DNA of 64,000 nt. Origin: Sphingomonas alpina (GTDB lineage Bacteria; Pseudomonadota; Alphaproteobacteria; Sphingomonadales; Sphingomonadaceae). The DNA lies in assembly GCF_014490665.1 (NCBI RefSeq), contig NZ_CP061038.1:3038001-3102000 (forward strand), given 5' to 3'. Both the position numbers and the translations under genes were made by a program. Of the stretch, positions 8,397-18,795 are shown one piece after another. Position 1 is the stretch's first letter; each line of letters starts with the position of its first letter. A model generated the notes under the pieces. That model saw only the letters and a program-made list of their open reading frames with translations. It did no database searches and was not told where the DNA came from.

Positions 8397-9508
8397 GTCT
8401 TTTCCTTCCGCATCGGCTCCGCGCCTTGCATCGGCCGCAAGCCGAGCTTGGCGAACAGCGCGGCGTCGGCATCGTCACCGGCATTGCCCGAGGTCAGCAG
8501 CTTGTCGCCAGTGAAGATCGAGTTGGCGCCGGCCATGAAGCACAAAGCCTGGGTCGCATCGGACATGCTCTCGCGGCCGGCCGACAGGCGCACCATGCTC
8601 ATCGGCATGGTGATGCGCGCGACCGCGACGGTGCGGACGAACTCGATATCGTCGATCTTGGCGAGCGGCGTGTCGGCGAGCATGTTGCCGAGCACCGTGC
8701 CCTTGATCGGGATCAGTGCATTGACCGGCACGCTTTCGGGATGACGCGGCAAGGTGGCGAGCGCGTGGATGAAGCCGACCCGGTCGCTCCGCGTTTCGCC
8801 CATGCCGACGATGCCGCCGCTGCACACGTTGATCCCGGCTTCACGCACATTCTCCAGCGTGTCGAGCCGGTCCTGGAAGCTGCGCGTAGTGATGATGTCG
8901 CCATATTTCTCCGGCGCGGTGTCGATATTGTGGTTGTAGTAATCGAGCCCCGCCTCGGCCAGTTGCTGCGCCTGGTGCGGCTCAAGCATGCCGAGCGTCA
9001 TGCACGTCTCCAGGCCCATTTGCCGCACGCCCTTCACCATCTCGATGATCGCGGGCATGTCGCGGTCCTTGGGATTGCGCCACGCCGCGCCCATGCAAAA
9101 GCGTTGCGATCCGGCATCGCGTGCCTGCGCCGCCGATTGCAGCACGGCACGGACGTCCATCAGCTTGGTCGCCTTGAGGTCGGTCTCGGCGCTGGCGGAC
9201 TGGTTGCAATATCCGCAATCCTCGGGACAGCCGCCGGTCTTGATCGACAACAATGTGCAGAGCTGGACTTCGCCGGGCGCGTGATGCGCGGCATGAGTCT
9301 GCGCCGCGCGCAGGATCAGGTCGGTGAAGGGCAGATCGAACAGCGCGGCGATGTCTTCGCGTGTCCAGTCGTTGCGGACGGCCCCCGTCATCCCCGCGAA
9401 AGCGGGGATCCCGCTGCCCTGGATCTGGGTGGAATCGTCGGATGAAGAAGAAGCGAGATTCCCGCTTTCGCGGGAATGACGGGTTTGGAGATCGATCACG
9501 TCACTCAT
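8387..9508 (-). CDS. bioB: Biotin synthase with a repeat-encoded N-terminal insertion
   Basis: Radical-SAM enzyme that inserts sulfur into dethiobiotin. The cluster-binding CxxxCxxC is Cys94/Cys98/Cys101 in [13 protein letters not shown], and the body ([26 protein letters not shown]) is typical BioB. Residues 10-42 are unusual: they read [11 protein letters not shown]...[10 protein letters not shown], the translation of a palindromic repeat at 9383-9484. The start at 9508 is supported by the ATGA overlap with the mutase stop and GAGGA nine bases upstream; Met40 (9391) is a weaker alternative. Making biotin in this operon fits the biotin-dependent PccA. Confidence 0.95.
   Translation of the reverse strand: MSDVIDLQTRHSRESGNLASSSSDDSTQIQGSGIPAFAGMTGAVRNDWTREDIAALFDLPFTDLILRAAQTHAAHHAPGEVQLCTLLSIKTGGCPEDCGYCNQSASAETDLKATKLMDVRAVLQSAAQARDAGSQRFCMGAAWRNPKDRDMPAIIEMVKGVRQMGLETCMTLGMLEPHQAQQLAEAGLDYYNHNIDTAPEKYGDIITTRSFQDRLDTLENVREAGINVCSGGIVGMGETRSDRVGFIHALATLPRHPESVPVNALIPIKGTVLGNMLADTPLAKIDDIEFVRTVAVARITMPMSMVRLSAGRESMSDATQALCFMAGANSIFTGDKLLTSGNAGDDADAALFAKLGLRPMQGAEPMRKEKTCC
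9383..9484. repeat. Palindromic repeat inserted in frame within bioB
   Basis: Two inverted arms, CCCGTCATCCCCGCGAAAGC on the left (from 9384) and CTTTCGCGGGAATGACGGG on the right (to 9483), enclose about 40 bases. The element is a multiple of three in effect and is read through as residues 10-42 of BioB. The encoded SRESGNL and GIPAFAGMT peptides are what such repeats give when translated. Confidence 0.8.
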
Positions 9509-11646
9509 TCTGCAGCTTCCTCTATCGGGGGCATGTTGTGCCCGAGCAGCCGGAGCACTTCGCCCGCCGCATTGACCAGGTTGGTGCCCGGCCCGAAAAT
9601 TCCCTGCACGCCCGCGTCGCGCAGATATTGATAATCCTGTGCCGGGATGACACCGCCGGCGATCACCTTGATATCGCTGCGGCCCGCATCGCGCAGATGA
9701 CCGATCAGTTCAGGGATCAGCGTCTTGTGGCCTGCCGCGAGGCTCGACGCACCGACCACGTCGACGTCCGAGCTGATCGCGAGATCCGCGGCCTCCTTGG
9801 GCGTCTGGAACAGCGGGCCGGGCACGACCTCGAAGCCGAGATCGCCAAAGGCCGAGCTGACCAGATTGGCGCCGCGGTCATGCCCGTCCTGCCCCATCTT
9901 GGCGACCAGCAGGCGTGGCCGGCGCCCCTTGCGCTGCGTGAGCGAGCCGACCCCGTCAAGCAGGCCCTGCCAGCGCTTGTCGAATTCATGCGCGCCGCCG
10001 TAAATACCGGAGACCGGCGTCGGCTTGGTGCCGTAGCGGCCGAACACATCCTCCATCGCGAGGGAGATCTCGCCCAGCGTGGCGCGCTGGCGGGCACAGT
10101 CGACAGCGAGGCCAAGAACATTCTCGGTGCCGCGCGCGCCTTCGCGCAAGGCATCGAGCGCGGCGCGGCATTTATCTTCGTCGCGGCCGGCCTTGGATTT
10201 CCTGATGCGTGCGATCTGCGATTCCCGCACTGCCACATTATCGACGTCGAGAATGTCGATCGCATCCTCCTCGGCCAGCTTGTACTTGTTGACGCCGACG
10301 ATCACGTCCTCGCCCATGTCGACGCGCGCGGCGCGGCCGGCCGAAGCTTCCTCGATCATCGCCTTGGGCCAGCCGGCGGCGACCGCCCTGGCCATGCCGC
10401 CTTCGCTCTCGACGCGCTCGATGATTTCCCACGCCTTGTCGTACAGTTCCTGCGTCAGGCTCTCGATATAATAGCTGCCGCCGAGCGGATCGACGACCTT
10501 GGTCATGCCGGTCTCTTCCTGGATCACGATCTGCGTGTTGCGCGCGATGCGGGCGGAGAAATCGGTCGGCAGCGCGATCGCTTCGTCGAGCGCATTGGTG
10601 TGCAAGCTCTGCGTGCCGCCCAGCATCGCCGCCATCGCCTCGATCGTGGTGCGGATGACATTGTTGTACGGGTCCTGCTCGGTCAGCGACACGCCGCTGG
10701 TCTGGCAATGCGTGCGCAGCATCTTCGAGCGCTCGTCTTTGGCGCCGAGATCAGTCATCACGCGGTGCCATAGCTTGCGCGCCGCGCGCAGTTTCGCGAC
10801 CTCCATGAAGAAGTTCATGCCGATCGCGAAGAAGAAGGACAGCCGCCCGGCAAAGGCATCGAGATCGAGTCCCGAAGCCATCGCCGCTTTCGCATACTCA
10901 CGCCCGTCGGCGATGGTGAAGGCGAGTTCCTGGAGCTGCGTCGCCCCGGCTTCCTGCATGTGATAACCGGAAATCGAGATCGAATTGAACTTCGGCATGT
11001 GACGGCTGGTGTAGCCGATGATGTCCGAGATGATCCGCATGCTCGGTTCGGGCGGGTAGATGTAGGTGTTGCGGACCATGAACTCCTTGAGGATGTCGTT
11101 CTGGATCGTGCCGTCGAGCAGTTCCTGCGGCACGCCCTGTTCCTCGCCGGCGACGATGAAGAAAGCGAGGATCGGGATCACCGCGCCGTTCATGGTCATC
11201 GACACGCTCATCTTGTCGAGCGGGATGCCGTCGAACAGGATCTTCATGTCGTCGATCGTGTCGATCGCGACGCCCGCCTTGCCGACATCCCCGGTGACGC
11301 GCGGATGGTCGCTGTCATAGCCGCGGTGCGTGGCGAGATCGAACGCGACCGACAGGCCCTTCTGCCCGGCCGCCAGATTGCGGCGGTAAAAGGCGTTGCT
11401 CGCCTCGGCGGTGGAGAAACCGGCATATTGGCGGATCGTCCAGGGCCGGCCGGCATACATCGACGCGCGCACGCCGCGGGTGAACGGCGCGAAACCGGGC
11501 AGGCCGGGATCGATCTCCGCCACATCCTCCGCCGTGTAGAGCGGCTTGACCGTGATGCCCTCGGGCGTCGGCCAGTTAAGGTTCTTGCCCTTCACTTCCT
11601 TGGCGGCCGCGGCCTGCCACTGATCGAGGGTGGGTTTGTCAGTCAT
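9505..11646 (-). CDS. scpA: Methylmalonyl-CoA mutase (adenosylcobalamin-dependent)
   Basis: Isomerises (R)-methylmalonyl-CoA to succinyl-CoA. The 713-residue single chain matches the length of homodimeric bacterial mutases. The N-terminal barrel carries the substrate region ([35 protein letters not shown]), and the C-terminal B12 domain has the base-off motif DGHDRG with the following GG of the cobalamin site. Its ATG overlaps the stop of the exonuclease gene and its own TGA overlaps the bioB start. No cobalamin riboswitch was seen nearby. Confidence 0.96.
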   Translation of the reverse strand: MTDKPTLDQWQAAAAKEVKGKNLNWPTPEGITVKPLYTAEDVAEIDPGLPGFAPFTRGVRASMYAGRPWTIRQYAGFSTAEASNAFYRRNLAAGQKGLSVAFDLATHRGYDSDHPRVTGDVGKAGVAIDTIDDMKILFDGIPLDKMSVSMTMNGAVIPILAFFIVAGEEQGVPQELLDGTIQNDILKEFMVRNTYIYPPEPSMRIISDIIGYTSRHMPKFNSISISGYHMQEAGATQLQELAFTIADGREYAKAAMASGLDLDAFAGRLSFFFAIGMNFFMEVAKLRAARKLWHRVMTDLGAKDERSKMLRTHCQTSGVSLTEQDPYNNVIRTTIEAMAAMLGGTQSLHTNALDEAIALPTDFSARIARNTQIVIQEETGMTKVVDPLGGSYYIESLTQELYDKAWEIIERVESEGGMARAVAAGWPKAMIEEASAGRAARVDMGEDVIVGVNKYKLAEEDAIDILDVDNVAVRESQIARIRKSKAGRDEDKCRAALDALREGARGTENVLGLAVDCARQRATLGEISLAMEDVFGRYGTKPTPVSGIYGGAHEFDKRWQGLLDGVGSLTQRKGRRPRLLVAKMGQDGHDRGANLVSSAFGDLGFEVVPGPLFQTPKEAADLAISSDVDVVGASSLAAGHKTLIPELIGHLRDAGRSDIKVIAGGVIPAQDYQYLRDAGVQGIFGPGTNLVNAAGEVLRLLGHNMPPIEEAAE

Positions 11647-12182
11647 CTCAGCTTTTCCAACTGATTATGGTCGCGCAGGATCGCGACAAGTGCTTCGGCA
11701 TTGCCTTTGGCATCATTGAGCGGATCGTGATCATGCGCGGTCTGGCGCAGCCTCTTCCAGCCCTGCGTATTGCCGAAATTGGCAGTCAGCCCGGCATATA
11801 GATCACCGATCCGCCGCGCCGAAAAGCCGAACGGATTGGCGATACCAGCGACCGAGAAACCATGGTTGATCCATTGCCAGTCGAACGCCGGATTGTCCGA
11901 CCAGAACACGACGCGATCCGCACCGAGCGCGGTCAGCCAGCGATCGAATTCGATCATCGCAGCGGCGAGGTCCTGCGTCGCGTCGGCGACATGCTGCTGA
12001 TGAGTCATGCCGATCGACGCATAGGCGGCGTCGTTATGGACATCGGAATAGGGCTCAATCACCGCCGACCGCCAGCCACGCGACAGCTCGGCTTCGGCGA
12101 CGAACGCGCCGAAGCAGATCATGCTGCCAAAGCCCGGGCACGGACCCGATGCTTCGCAATCGACGATGACATGCGCCTTCAT
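11643..12182 (-). CDS. DEDDh-type 3'-5' exonuclease
   Basis: Starting at the ATG at 12182 the 179-residue protein has VDCEASG (Asp8, Glu10), an internal Asp in [10 protein letters not shown], and [14 protein letters not shown] near the C-terminus with the His/Asp pair, the layout of DEDD exonucleases, closest in feel to RNase T/Rv2179c-like proteins. It probably trims RNA or DNA 3' ends, an odd companion for propionate genes. The ATG overlaps the TGA of the phosphatase-like gene and its stop overlaps the mutase start. The frame extends upstream to 12323, but that part is Arg/Pro-rich and not protein-like. Confidence 0.85.
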   Translation of the reverse strand: MKAHVIVDCEASGPCPGFGSMICFGAFVAEAELSRGWRSAVIEPYSDVHNDAAYASIGMTHQQHVADATQDLAAAMIEFDRWLTALGADRVVFWSDNPAFDWQWINHGFSVAGIANPFGFSARRIGDLYAGLTANFGNTQGWKRLRQTAHDHDPLNDAKGNAEALVAILRDHNQLEKLR

Positions 12183-12775
12183 GCCAGCTCTTCCATTGCC
12201 GTCCAGCCGAAGCGCGACGCCGAGAGATCCGCTTCGAACGCATGGACATTGCCGCCGCCAGGGTGGCCGCCTGCCGCCGCCTGGTCGTGGCGCCGGTCGA
12301 TCGGATCGCCCGCGATGGCGCATTTCAGCAACGTGCCGACACCGCCATGGCCGACGAACAGGATCGTCTCGTCATCGGCACGGTCCGCCAGGCTGCGCCG
12401 GACGGCGCGTGCGATCCGCGCCTGCGCGTCGATTGCGCGTTCCCAGCCGCGAACCGACTGGGCGGGCTGCGCGAAGAACTGGTCGGCGGTCGCCTCGAAC
12501 TCTTCTGACGGCAGGAACCCGGTCGCGCTGCGGTCATTCTCATGCATGGCGGCAACCACTTCCACCGTGGCGCCAGTCAGCGGGGCGAGGATTTCCGCCG
12601 TTTCGATTGCCTTGCGCTCGCCGCTCGAGACGATGCGGCGGACGCTCGCCAGCCACGCCCGCCCGGCCAGCGCGGATAGCCGCTCGCGGCCCGCGTCCGA
12701 CAATCCCCAATCGGGAACCGGTATTGCCGGATCGACCCGGACTTGCGGGTGGGAAAGATAATAGGCGATCGCCAC
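12179..12775 (-). CDS. Histidine phosphatase-family protein with altered RHG motif
   Basis: A 198-residue protein of the phosphoglycerate mutase-like superfamily: RIVSSGERKAIETAEIL and VGHGGVGTLLKC (second catalytic His) are present. At the N-terminus the usual RHG reads YLSHPQVRV, so the histidine is kept but the catalytic arginine is serine, which could lower or change activity. GTG at 12775 was chosen because it sits eight bases after the hydratase stop; the upstream open frame reads through the end of that gene. Its substrate is unknown. Confidence 0.82.
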   Translation of the reverse strand: MAIAYYLSHPQVRVDPAIPVPDWGLSDAGRERLSALAGRAWLASVRRIVSSGERKAIETAEILAPLTGATVEVVAAMHENDRSATGFLPSEEFEATADQFFAQPAQSVRGWERAIDAQARIARAVRRSLADRADDETILFVGHGGVGTLLKCAIAGDPIDRRHDQAAAGGHPGGGNVHAFEADLSASRFGWTAMEELA

Positions 12776-12782
12776 GGCCTTT

Positions 12783-13568
12783 TCAGGCGCCCGTAAAGCT
12801 GGGTTTGCGCTTCTGGAGGAAGGATATGCCGCCCTCCATCGCGTCGGCGCTGCTGCCGGCGACACGCTGCCCATTGGCTTCGCGGATCAGCGCTTCGGCA
12901 TAGGTACCGTCCATCGCCGCGGCAATGTTGCGGCGCATGATGCCGAGTGCCAGCGTCGGGCCGGCGGCGAGCCGGTCGGCCAGCGCCAGCGCTTCGTCGA
13001 GCAGCACCGCGTCATCGACGCATTTATGGATCAGGCCCCAGCTTTCGGCTTTCTCCGCGCCGATCTTTTCACCGAGCAGCATCATTTCGGTCGCGCGTGC
13101 CTTGCCGACCAGCCGGGTCAGCATCCAGGACGCGCCGCCATCCGGGACCAGGCCGATATTGACGAATGCCTGGAGGAAATAGGCCGACCGTCCGGCCAGT
13201 ACGAAATCGGCGCACAAGGCGATCGAGCAGCCGATTCCGGCTGCCGGCCCGTTGACCGCGCTGACGATCGGCACGTCGAGTTCGGCCAGCTTGATCATCG
13301 TCGGGTTATAATGGCGCGTGAGCGCATTGTACGACGCGCGCCCGCCGCTGATCGATCCCCCGCCCCGCGCCTGCAGGTCGGCGCCCGAGCAGAAGGCGCG
13401 GCCGGAGCCGGTGAGGACGATGGCGCGCGCGCCATCGAGATGATCGAGCACTGCGCCGATCTCGTCTGCCATCTGCGGCGGCGCGGCATTGAGCCGCTCG
13501 GGCCGGTTGAGCGTGATCAGCATCACGTCGCCGCGCCGCTCGGTCAGGATCGTTTCGAATTCGGGCAC
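12783..13568 (-). CDS. Enoyl-CoA hydratase/isomerase-family protein
   Basis: A 261-residue crotonase-fold protein. The first oxyanion-hole segment is GSGRAFCSGADLQ and the second is AVNGPAAGIGCSIALCADFVLA, followed by FVNIGLVPDGGASWMLTRLVG, as in PaaG-like hydratase/isomerases. Glu/Asp assignments cannot be made with certainty by eye. In this operon it could feed propionyl-CoA in from branched or odd-chain acyl-CoAs. It starts 14 bases after the epimerase gene in transcription order. Confidence 0.92.
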   Translation of the reverse strand: MPEFETILTERRGDVMLITLNRPERLNAAPPQMADEIGAVLDHLDGARAIVLTGSGRAFCSGADLQARGGGSISGGRASYNALTRHYNPTMIKLAELDVPIVSAVNGPAAGIGCSIALCADFVLAGRSAYFLQAFVNIGLVPDGGASWMLTRLVGKARATEMMLLGEKIGAEKAESWGLIHKCVDDAVLLDEALALADRLAAGPTLALGIMRRNIAAAMDGTYAEALIREANGQRVAGSSADAMEGGISFLQKRKPSFTGA

Positions 13569-13581
13569 TCTGTTCTCCGTC

Positions 13582-14016
13582 TCAATGATCGCCGGCGTGA
13601 TGAGAATCCCGGGGCGTTTCCATCAGCTCGACCAGCAGGCCGCCGAAATCCTTGGGGTGGACAAAGACGATCGGCGTGCCGTGCGCGCCGATGCGCGGTT
13701 CGCCCAATACGGTCGCTCCCTTCTCCTTGAGGTCGGCGACCGCCTGATCGATGTCGGGCACTTCAAAGCAGACATGGTGCTGACCGCCCGCCGGGTTCTT
13801 CTTCAGGAAGCCGGCGATCGGCGAACTGTCGTCATAGGGCTCGATCAGTTCGATCTGTGTGTTGGGCGTGTCGATGAAACACACTTTCACGCCCTGCGCG
13901 AGCAGGTCGAACGGCGCGCCGATCACGGTCGCGCCAAGCAGGGTGCGATAGGTCTCGATCGATTTTTCGATCGAGGGCGTCGCGACCCCGACATGGTTGA
14001 GACGGCCAAGCGTCAC
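13582..14016 (-). CDS. mce: Methylmalonyl-CoA epimerase
   Basis: Interconverts the (S) and (R) forms of methylmalonyl-CoA, linking the carboxylase to the mutase. The 144-residue protein is a VOC-fold enzyme with LNHVGVATPSIEKSIETYR (metal-ligand His8), GGQHHVCFEVPD (second His) and LLVELME (Glu ligand) near the C-terminus. Length and motifs match the family, and all partner enzymes are in the same operon. Confidence 0.96.
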   Translation of the reverse strand: MTLGRLNHVGVATPSIEKSIETYRTLLGATVIGAPFDLLAQGVKVCFIDTPNTQIELIEPYDDSSPIAGFLKKNPAGGQHHVCFEVPDIDQAVADLKEKGATVLGEPRIGAHGTPIVFVHPKDFGGLLVELMETPRDSHHAGDH

Positions 14017-14026
14017 TGGTCGCGCC

Positions 14027-14596
14027 TCACTTCTTGGCCGGCGGCGCCGGCGGCGGAGGCACCGTGCCGAGCGTGTAGCCGCAGGCGGTCAGGACCTGCC
14101 GCACCGGCGCATCGGTCGCGGGACCGTCAAAGGTGGCGGAAAAGGCGAAATTCGCCGAATTGGTGGTTTCGACCGTGATCGTCTTGGCCTTGGCCAGCCC
14201 GGTGGTCAGCGTGGTGACCGGGGTGGCGGCGGCAATGAAGGCGGCGCTGCCGCGAAACTGCCAATTGTCGGCGACCGCCGGGCCGCCATTGAAGCGCAGC
14301 GCCACCTGCTTGTCGGCGAACTCGCCGGTATCGGCTGCCGTCTGCAGCACCTGTTTGGTGATGAATTGCACCGACACGATCGATTCGGTCCCCCGATCGC
14401 ACTTCACGATCAGGCGCGACGATCCGTCGCGCGCGATGACCGAGGTGGTGGTGGTCAACACGCCGTTCGCTGCGTCGGCGCGCTCACGCACTGCCCAGGG
14501 CGCGGGCGCCGCCGGTGCCGCGGGGGCAGGTGACGGGGGAGCGGCAACGGGAGCTGGTGCGGCCGCTTGAAGGGCGAGAAGAAGGAGTGGGAGCAT
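14027..14596 (-). CDS. Secreted hypothetical protein with Pro/Ala-rich ends
   Basis: A 189-residue protein with a signal peptide (MLPLLLLALQAAAPAP), a Pro/Ala linker to about residue 35, a beta-rich middle with two cysteines (KCDRG, TACGY) and a Pro-rich tail ending PPAKK. I do not recognise the family with certainty. It sits between pccB and mce with spacings of 16 and 10 bases, so it is co-transcribed, but no role in propionate metabolism is apparent. Confidence 0.75.
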   Translation of the reverse strand: MLPLLLLALQAAAPAPVAAPPSPAPAAPAAPAPWAVRERADAANGVLTTTTSVIARDGSSRLIVKCDRGTESIVSVQFITKQVLQTAADTGEFADKQVALRFNGGPAVADNWQFRGSAAFIAAATPVTTLTTGLAKAKTITVETTNSANFAFSATFDGPATDAPVRQVLTACGYTLGTVPPPPAPPAKK

Positions 14597-14612
14597 GGGT
14601 CTACCTCGACGA

Positions 14613-16139
<1,527 letters not shown>

Positions 16140-16188
16140 GCGGCTCTCCGGCAAATTGCGGTTGGCTTCTCTTTCAAGGTGTCGGCGG

Positions 16189-16249
16189 TTTTGCAAATGT
16201 GAACTTGCGAAGTTGTGAAGGATGAGTTTGCGAAGTAGACTCGCAAAAC
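16189..16249. promoter_or_regulatory. Candidate binding sites for the divergent acyl-CoA-type regulator
   Basis: In the 114-bp gap between pccB and the regulator are four related octamer-like sites: TTTTGCAAA (16189-16197), CTTGCGAAG (16204-16212), TTTGCGAAG (16227-16235) and the inverse CTCGCAAAA (16240-16248). The last two form an inverted repeat. RamB/ScfR-type regulators are reported to bind TTTGCAAA-like motifs, so autoregulation and control of pccB is a reasonable inference. The last site ends five bases before the regulator's ATG. Confidence 0.6.
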
Positions 16250-16253
16250 ATCG

Positions 16254-17639
16254 ATGCCCCGCCCCACTCGCCTCTTCGCCGGAGAGCAGCTCCGTGCACT
16301 GCGCCAGTCGGCGGGCTTGAACCAGGCAGCGATGGCGGCGCGGCTCGGACTGTCGGTCAGCTATCTCTCGCAGCTCGAAAGCGGTGTTCGGCCCTTGACC
16401 CCGGCGGTGACCGCGACGCTCCGGCGCAACCATCCGAATGCGCTCGCCGCGATCGAGGACAGTGCGCCGGCGATGCGCATCGCTTCGCTCGCCGAGGCAC
16501 TGGCGGATCCGTTGCTGCCCCCCGCCCCACCGCCGGACGCAATCGCACGGCTGGCCGAGGAACGGCCGGAGATCGCCGACCGGATCATCGCGTTGCACGG
16601 CGCGGTACGCGCGGCGGAGGAACGCCTGCAAATGGTCGAGGAAACGATTTCCTCGGGTGCGGGCGGGCGCATGCCGTGGGAGTCGGTACGCGACTGGTTC
16701 CATGCGGCGGGCAATTATGTCGATCCGCTTGACCGAGCGGCCGAGGCGTTGGCGGCCGCAATCGGGCCCGGCGACGCGGCGATGACCGCTGGGCTGGCGC
16801 GCCACGGCATCGCCATCGAGACGGCACCGGGCGATCCCGCCCCGATCCGCGCTTTCGATCGGGCGCGCGGACTGCTCACGCTCGGCGGTGCGCTGCCACC
16901 GGAAAGCCGCCGCTTCCTGATCGCGCATCAGCTTGCCGCGATCGAGTTCGACACGGCGATCGAAACGATCGTTGCAGGCGCGCCGCTGGCAAGCGATGCG
17001 GCGCGCAACCTGCTGCGTATCGGCCTCGCCAATTATGCCGCGGGCGCGCTGATGATGCCCTATGCCGCGTTCCGTTCGGCAGCGCGAACGGCGCGGCACG
17101 ATATCGACCGGTTGTGCCGCAGTTTCGGGGTGAGTTTCGAACAGGCCTGCCACCGTCTGTCGACGCTGCAGCGGCCCGGCGCGGAAGGCATTCCCTTTTA
17201 CTTCTGTCGCGTCGACATGGCCGGAAACATCACCAAGCGGCACAGCGCGACGCGTTTCCAGTTCGCGCGCTTCGGCGGCGCCTGTCCGCTCTGGATCGTG
17301 CATGAGGCGGCGGCGATCCCCGACCGCATCGTCGTGCAGCATGCCGAAACGCCCGACGGGGTGCGCTATGTCTCGATGGCCAAGGGGCTGGTGAAGCCTT
17401 CCGGCAGCTTCACGCGCACCCCCCGCCGCTATGCCGTCACGCTTGGCTGCGAAGCGGAGCATGCCGCCGATTTCGTCTATGCCGATGCGCTCGACCGCAG
17501 CGCGCCGGCGACGCCGATCGGCATTTCGTGCCGGCTATGCCCGCGCGACGATTGCGATCAACGCGCCTTTCCACCGGCGGACCGCAGCATCGCGGTCGAC
17601 CCGGATCTGCGCGGCACCGTGCCATACCGGGTGGTCTGA
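16254..17639 (+). CDS. XRE-family short-chain acyl transcriptional regulator (ScfR/RamB-like)
   Basis: A 461-residue regulator transcribed away from pccB. Residues about 8-60 form the helix-turn-helix ([25 protein letters not shown]). The middle is an ImmA/IrrE-like DUF955 region without the HExxH zinc motif (AHQLAAIEF). The C-terminus is DUF2083-like with Cys residues ([11 protein letters not shown]). This matches regulators of propionate and glyoxylate metabolism that sense acyl-CoA. The divergent position and the sites at 16189-16249 suggest it controls the propionyl-CoA operon and itself. Confidence 0.9.
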   Translation: MPRPTRLFAGEQLRALRQSAGLNQAAMAARLGLSVSYLSQLESGVRPLTPAVTATLRRNHPNALAAIEDSAPAMRIASLAEALADPLLPPAPPPDAIARLAEERPEIADRIIALHGAVRAAEERLQMVEETISSGAGGRMPWESVRDWFHAAGNYVDPLDRAAEALAAAIGPGDAAMTAGLARHGIAIETAPGDPAPIRAFDRARGLLTLGGALPPESRRFLIAHQLAAIEFDTAIETIVAGAPLASDAARNLLRIGLANYAAGALMMPYAAFRSAARTARHDIDRLCRSFGVSFEQACHRLSTLQRPGAEGIPFYFCRVDMAGNITKRHSATRFQFARFGGACPLWIVHEAAAIPDRIVVQHAETPDGVRYVSMAKGLVKPSGSFTRTPRRYAVTLGCEAEHAADFVYADALDRSAPATPIGISCRLCPRDDCDQRAFPPADRSIAVDPDLRGTVPYRVV

Positions 17640-17663
17640 CTCCTCCCCGGCACGGGGGAGGAG
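17640..17663. terminator. Stem-loop between convergent regulator and SDR genes
   Basis: CTCCTCCCC (17640-17648) pairs with GGGGAGGAG (17655-17663) around GGCACG, directly after the regulator's TGA and just before the SDR gene's stop. There is no long T-run, so the terminator call rests on the stem and the convergent position. Confidence 0.5.
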
Positions 17664-18680
17664 CTAAACCTTCACAATGCCGCGGTCGATCAGGCTGCGC
17701 GCGGTATCGACGATCGAGTCCGCGGCCGGCCGTGTCTTCCAGCCCAGCACCTCAAGCGCATGGCTCGAATCGACCGCGCGGACCCGGCCCAGCTCGCCAA
17801 TCACCTGGCGCAGGCCACCGTCGAACAATGCAATGAATCTGACCAGAAAATCGGGGATCACGCGCTTCGGCACCTTCTTCGCATCGGGCCCGAGCCGATC
17901 GCGCAGCACTTGCCCGACCTCCTTCATCATCATGAACGGTCCGGCCGCGATGAAGCGTTCATTGGCGATCCCCGGCGTGGTCAGCGCGCGGACATGGAGA
18001 TCCGCGAGGTCGCGGACATCCACCACCGCAAAACCGAGCCGCGGAAAACCCGGGACGGAACCATCGATTGCGCGTTTCACGAATTCGATCGAGGCGGAAT
18101 AATCCGCGCTCTGCACCGGGCCGAGCACGGCGGCCGGATTGACCGAACAATATTCCATCGCCCCGCCATTGGCCGCGATCCAGTCGCGCGACACGCGTTC
18201 GGCGATCGTCTTCGACTTGGGATAGGCCGCCACTTTAGGCGAGGTGACATCGGTCCAGTCCGCCTCGGTGAAGGGCCGCGCCAGATCATCGCGGCCATAG
18301 GCGATCGCGGCAACCGAAGAGGTCTGCACGAAGCGCTGCACGCCCGCCTCCTTGGCGAAGCGCAGTGCGCGGAGCGCGCCCTCGCGTGCGGGAACGATCA
18401 GTTCATCCTCATGCTTGACCGCACCGACCGGGAATGGCGACGCGACATGCGCGACATGCGTGCAGCCGGCCATCGCCTCGGCCCAGCCGGCATCGTTCAT
18501 CAGGTCGGCGGCGAAGAATTTGAGCTCCGGTCCCGGAATGTCAAGTGTCGCACGCACCTCTGCCTCACGCGCGAGCGAGCGGATCGTGGTATGAACGGTC
18601 CACCCCTCCCGGATCAGCTGCTGGATAAGATAGCCGCCGATATAGCCGCTGCCGCCCGTCACCAAAACCGTGCCTGACAT
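17664..18680 (-). CDS. NAD(P)-dependent extended SDR (dihydroflavonol reductase-like)
   Basis: A 338-residue extended short-chain dehydrogenase. The N-terminal nucleotide motif is VTGGSGYIGGYL (GxxGxxG), a Ser/Tyr/Lys site includes TSSVAAIAYG and YPKSK, and the C-terminal lobe is of the substrate-binding type. It resembles aldehyde or dihydroflavonol-4-reductase-like enzymes, but the substrate cannot be assigned. It faces the regulator gene and is divergent from acs. Confidence 0.9.
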   Translation of the reverse strand: MSGTVLVTGGSGYIGGYLIQQLIREGWTVHTTIRSLAREAEVRATLDIPGPELKFFAADLMNDAGWAEAMAGCTHVAHVASPFPVGAVKHEDELIVPAREGALRALRFAKEAGVQRFVQTSSVAAIAYGRDDLARPFTEADWTDVTSPKVAAYPKSKTIAERVSRDWIAANGGAMEYCSVNPAAVLGPVQSADYSASIEFVKRAIDGSVPGFPRLGFAVVDVRDLADLHVRALTTPGIANERFIAAGPFMMMKEVGQVLRDRLGPDAKKVPKRVIPDFLVRFIALFDGGLRQVIGELGRVRAVDSSHALEVLGWKTRPAADSIVDTARSLIDRGIVKV

Positions 18681-18795
18681 CGATTGCGCTCCGTCTGCGA
18701 TGAATCAAGTTTTATATTGAAACCTAACTTATGACAAGCGGGGCCTTGCATTCGCCCGTCTCCCCCCGGCAAATGGGCCTGCAGGAGAGCGTTAC

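Noticed and set aside
7960..8484. A 174-codon frame overlapping the LprI-like gene
   Set aside because: Arg/Cys-rich shadow in another frame; the LprI/DUF1311 frame at 8025-8396 fits a known family with a signal peptide.
8387..11646. Cobalamin riboswitch for the mutase
   Set aside because: The genes overlap by four bases and there is no leader; no B12-box-like sequence was seen in the operon's upstream gap either.
16140..17462. Long N-terminal extension of pccB on the minus strand
   Set aside because: It lies antisense to the regulator gene, has no family character, and PccB starts normally at 16139.
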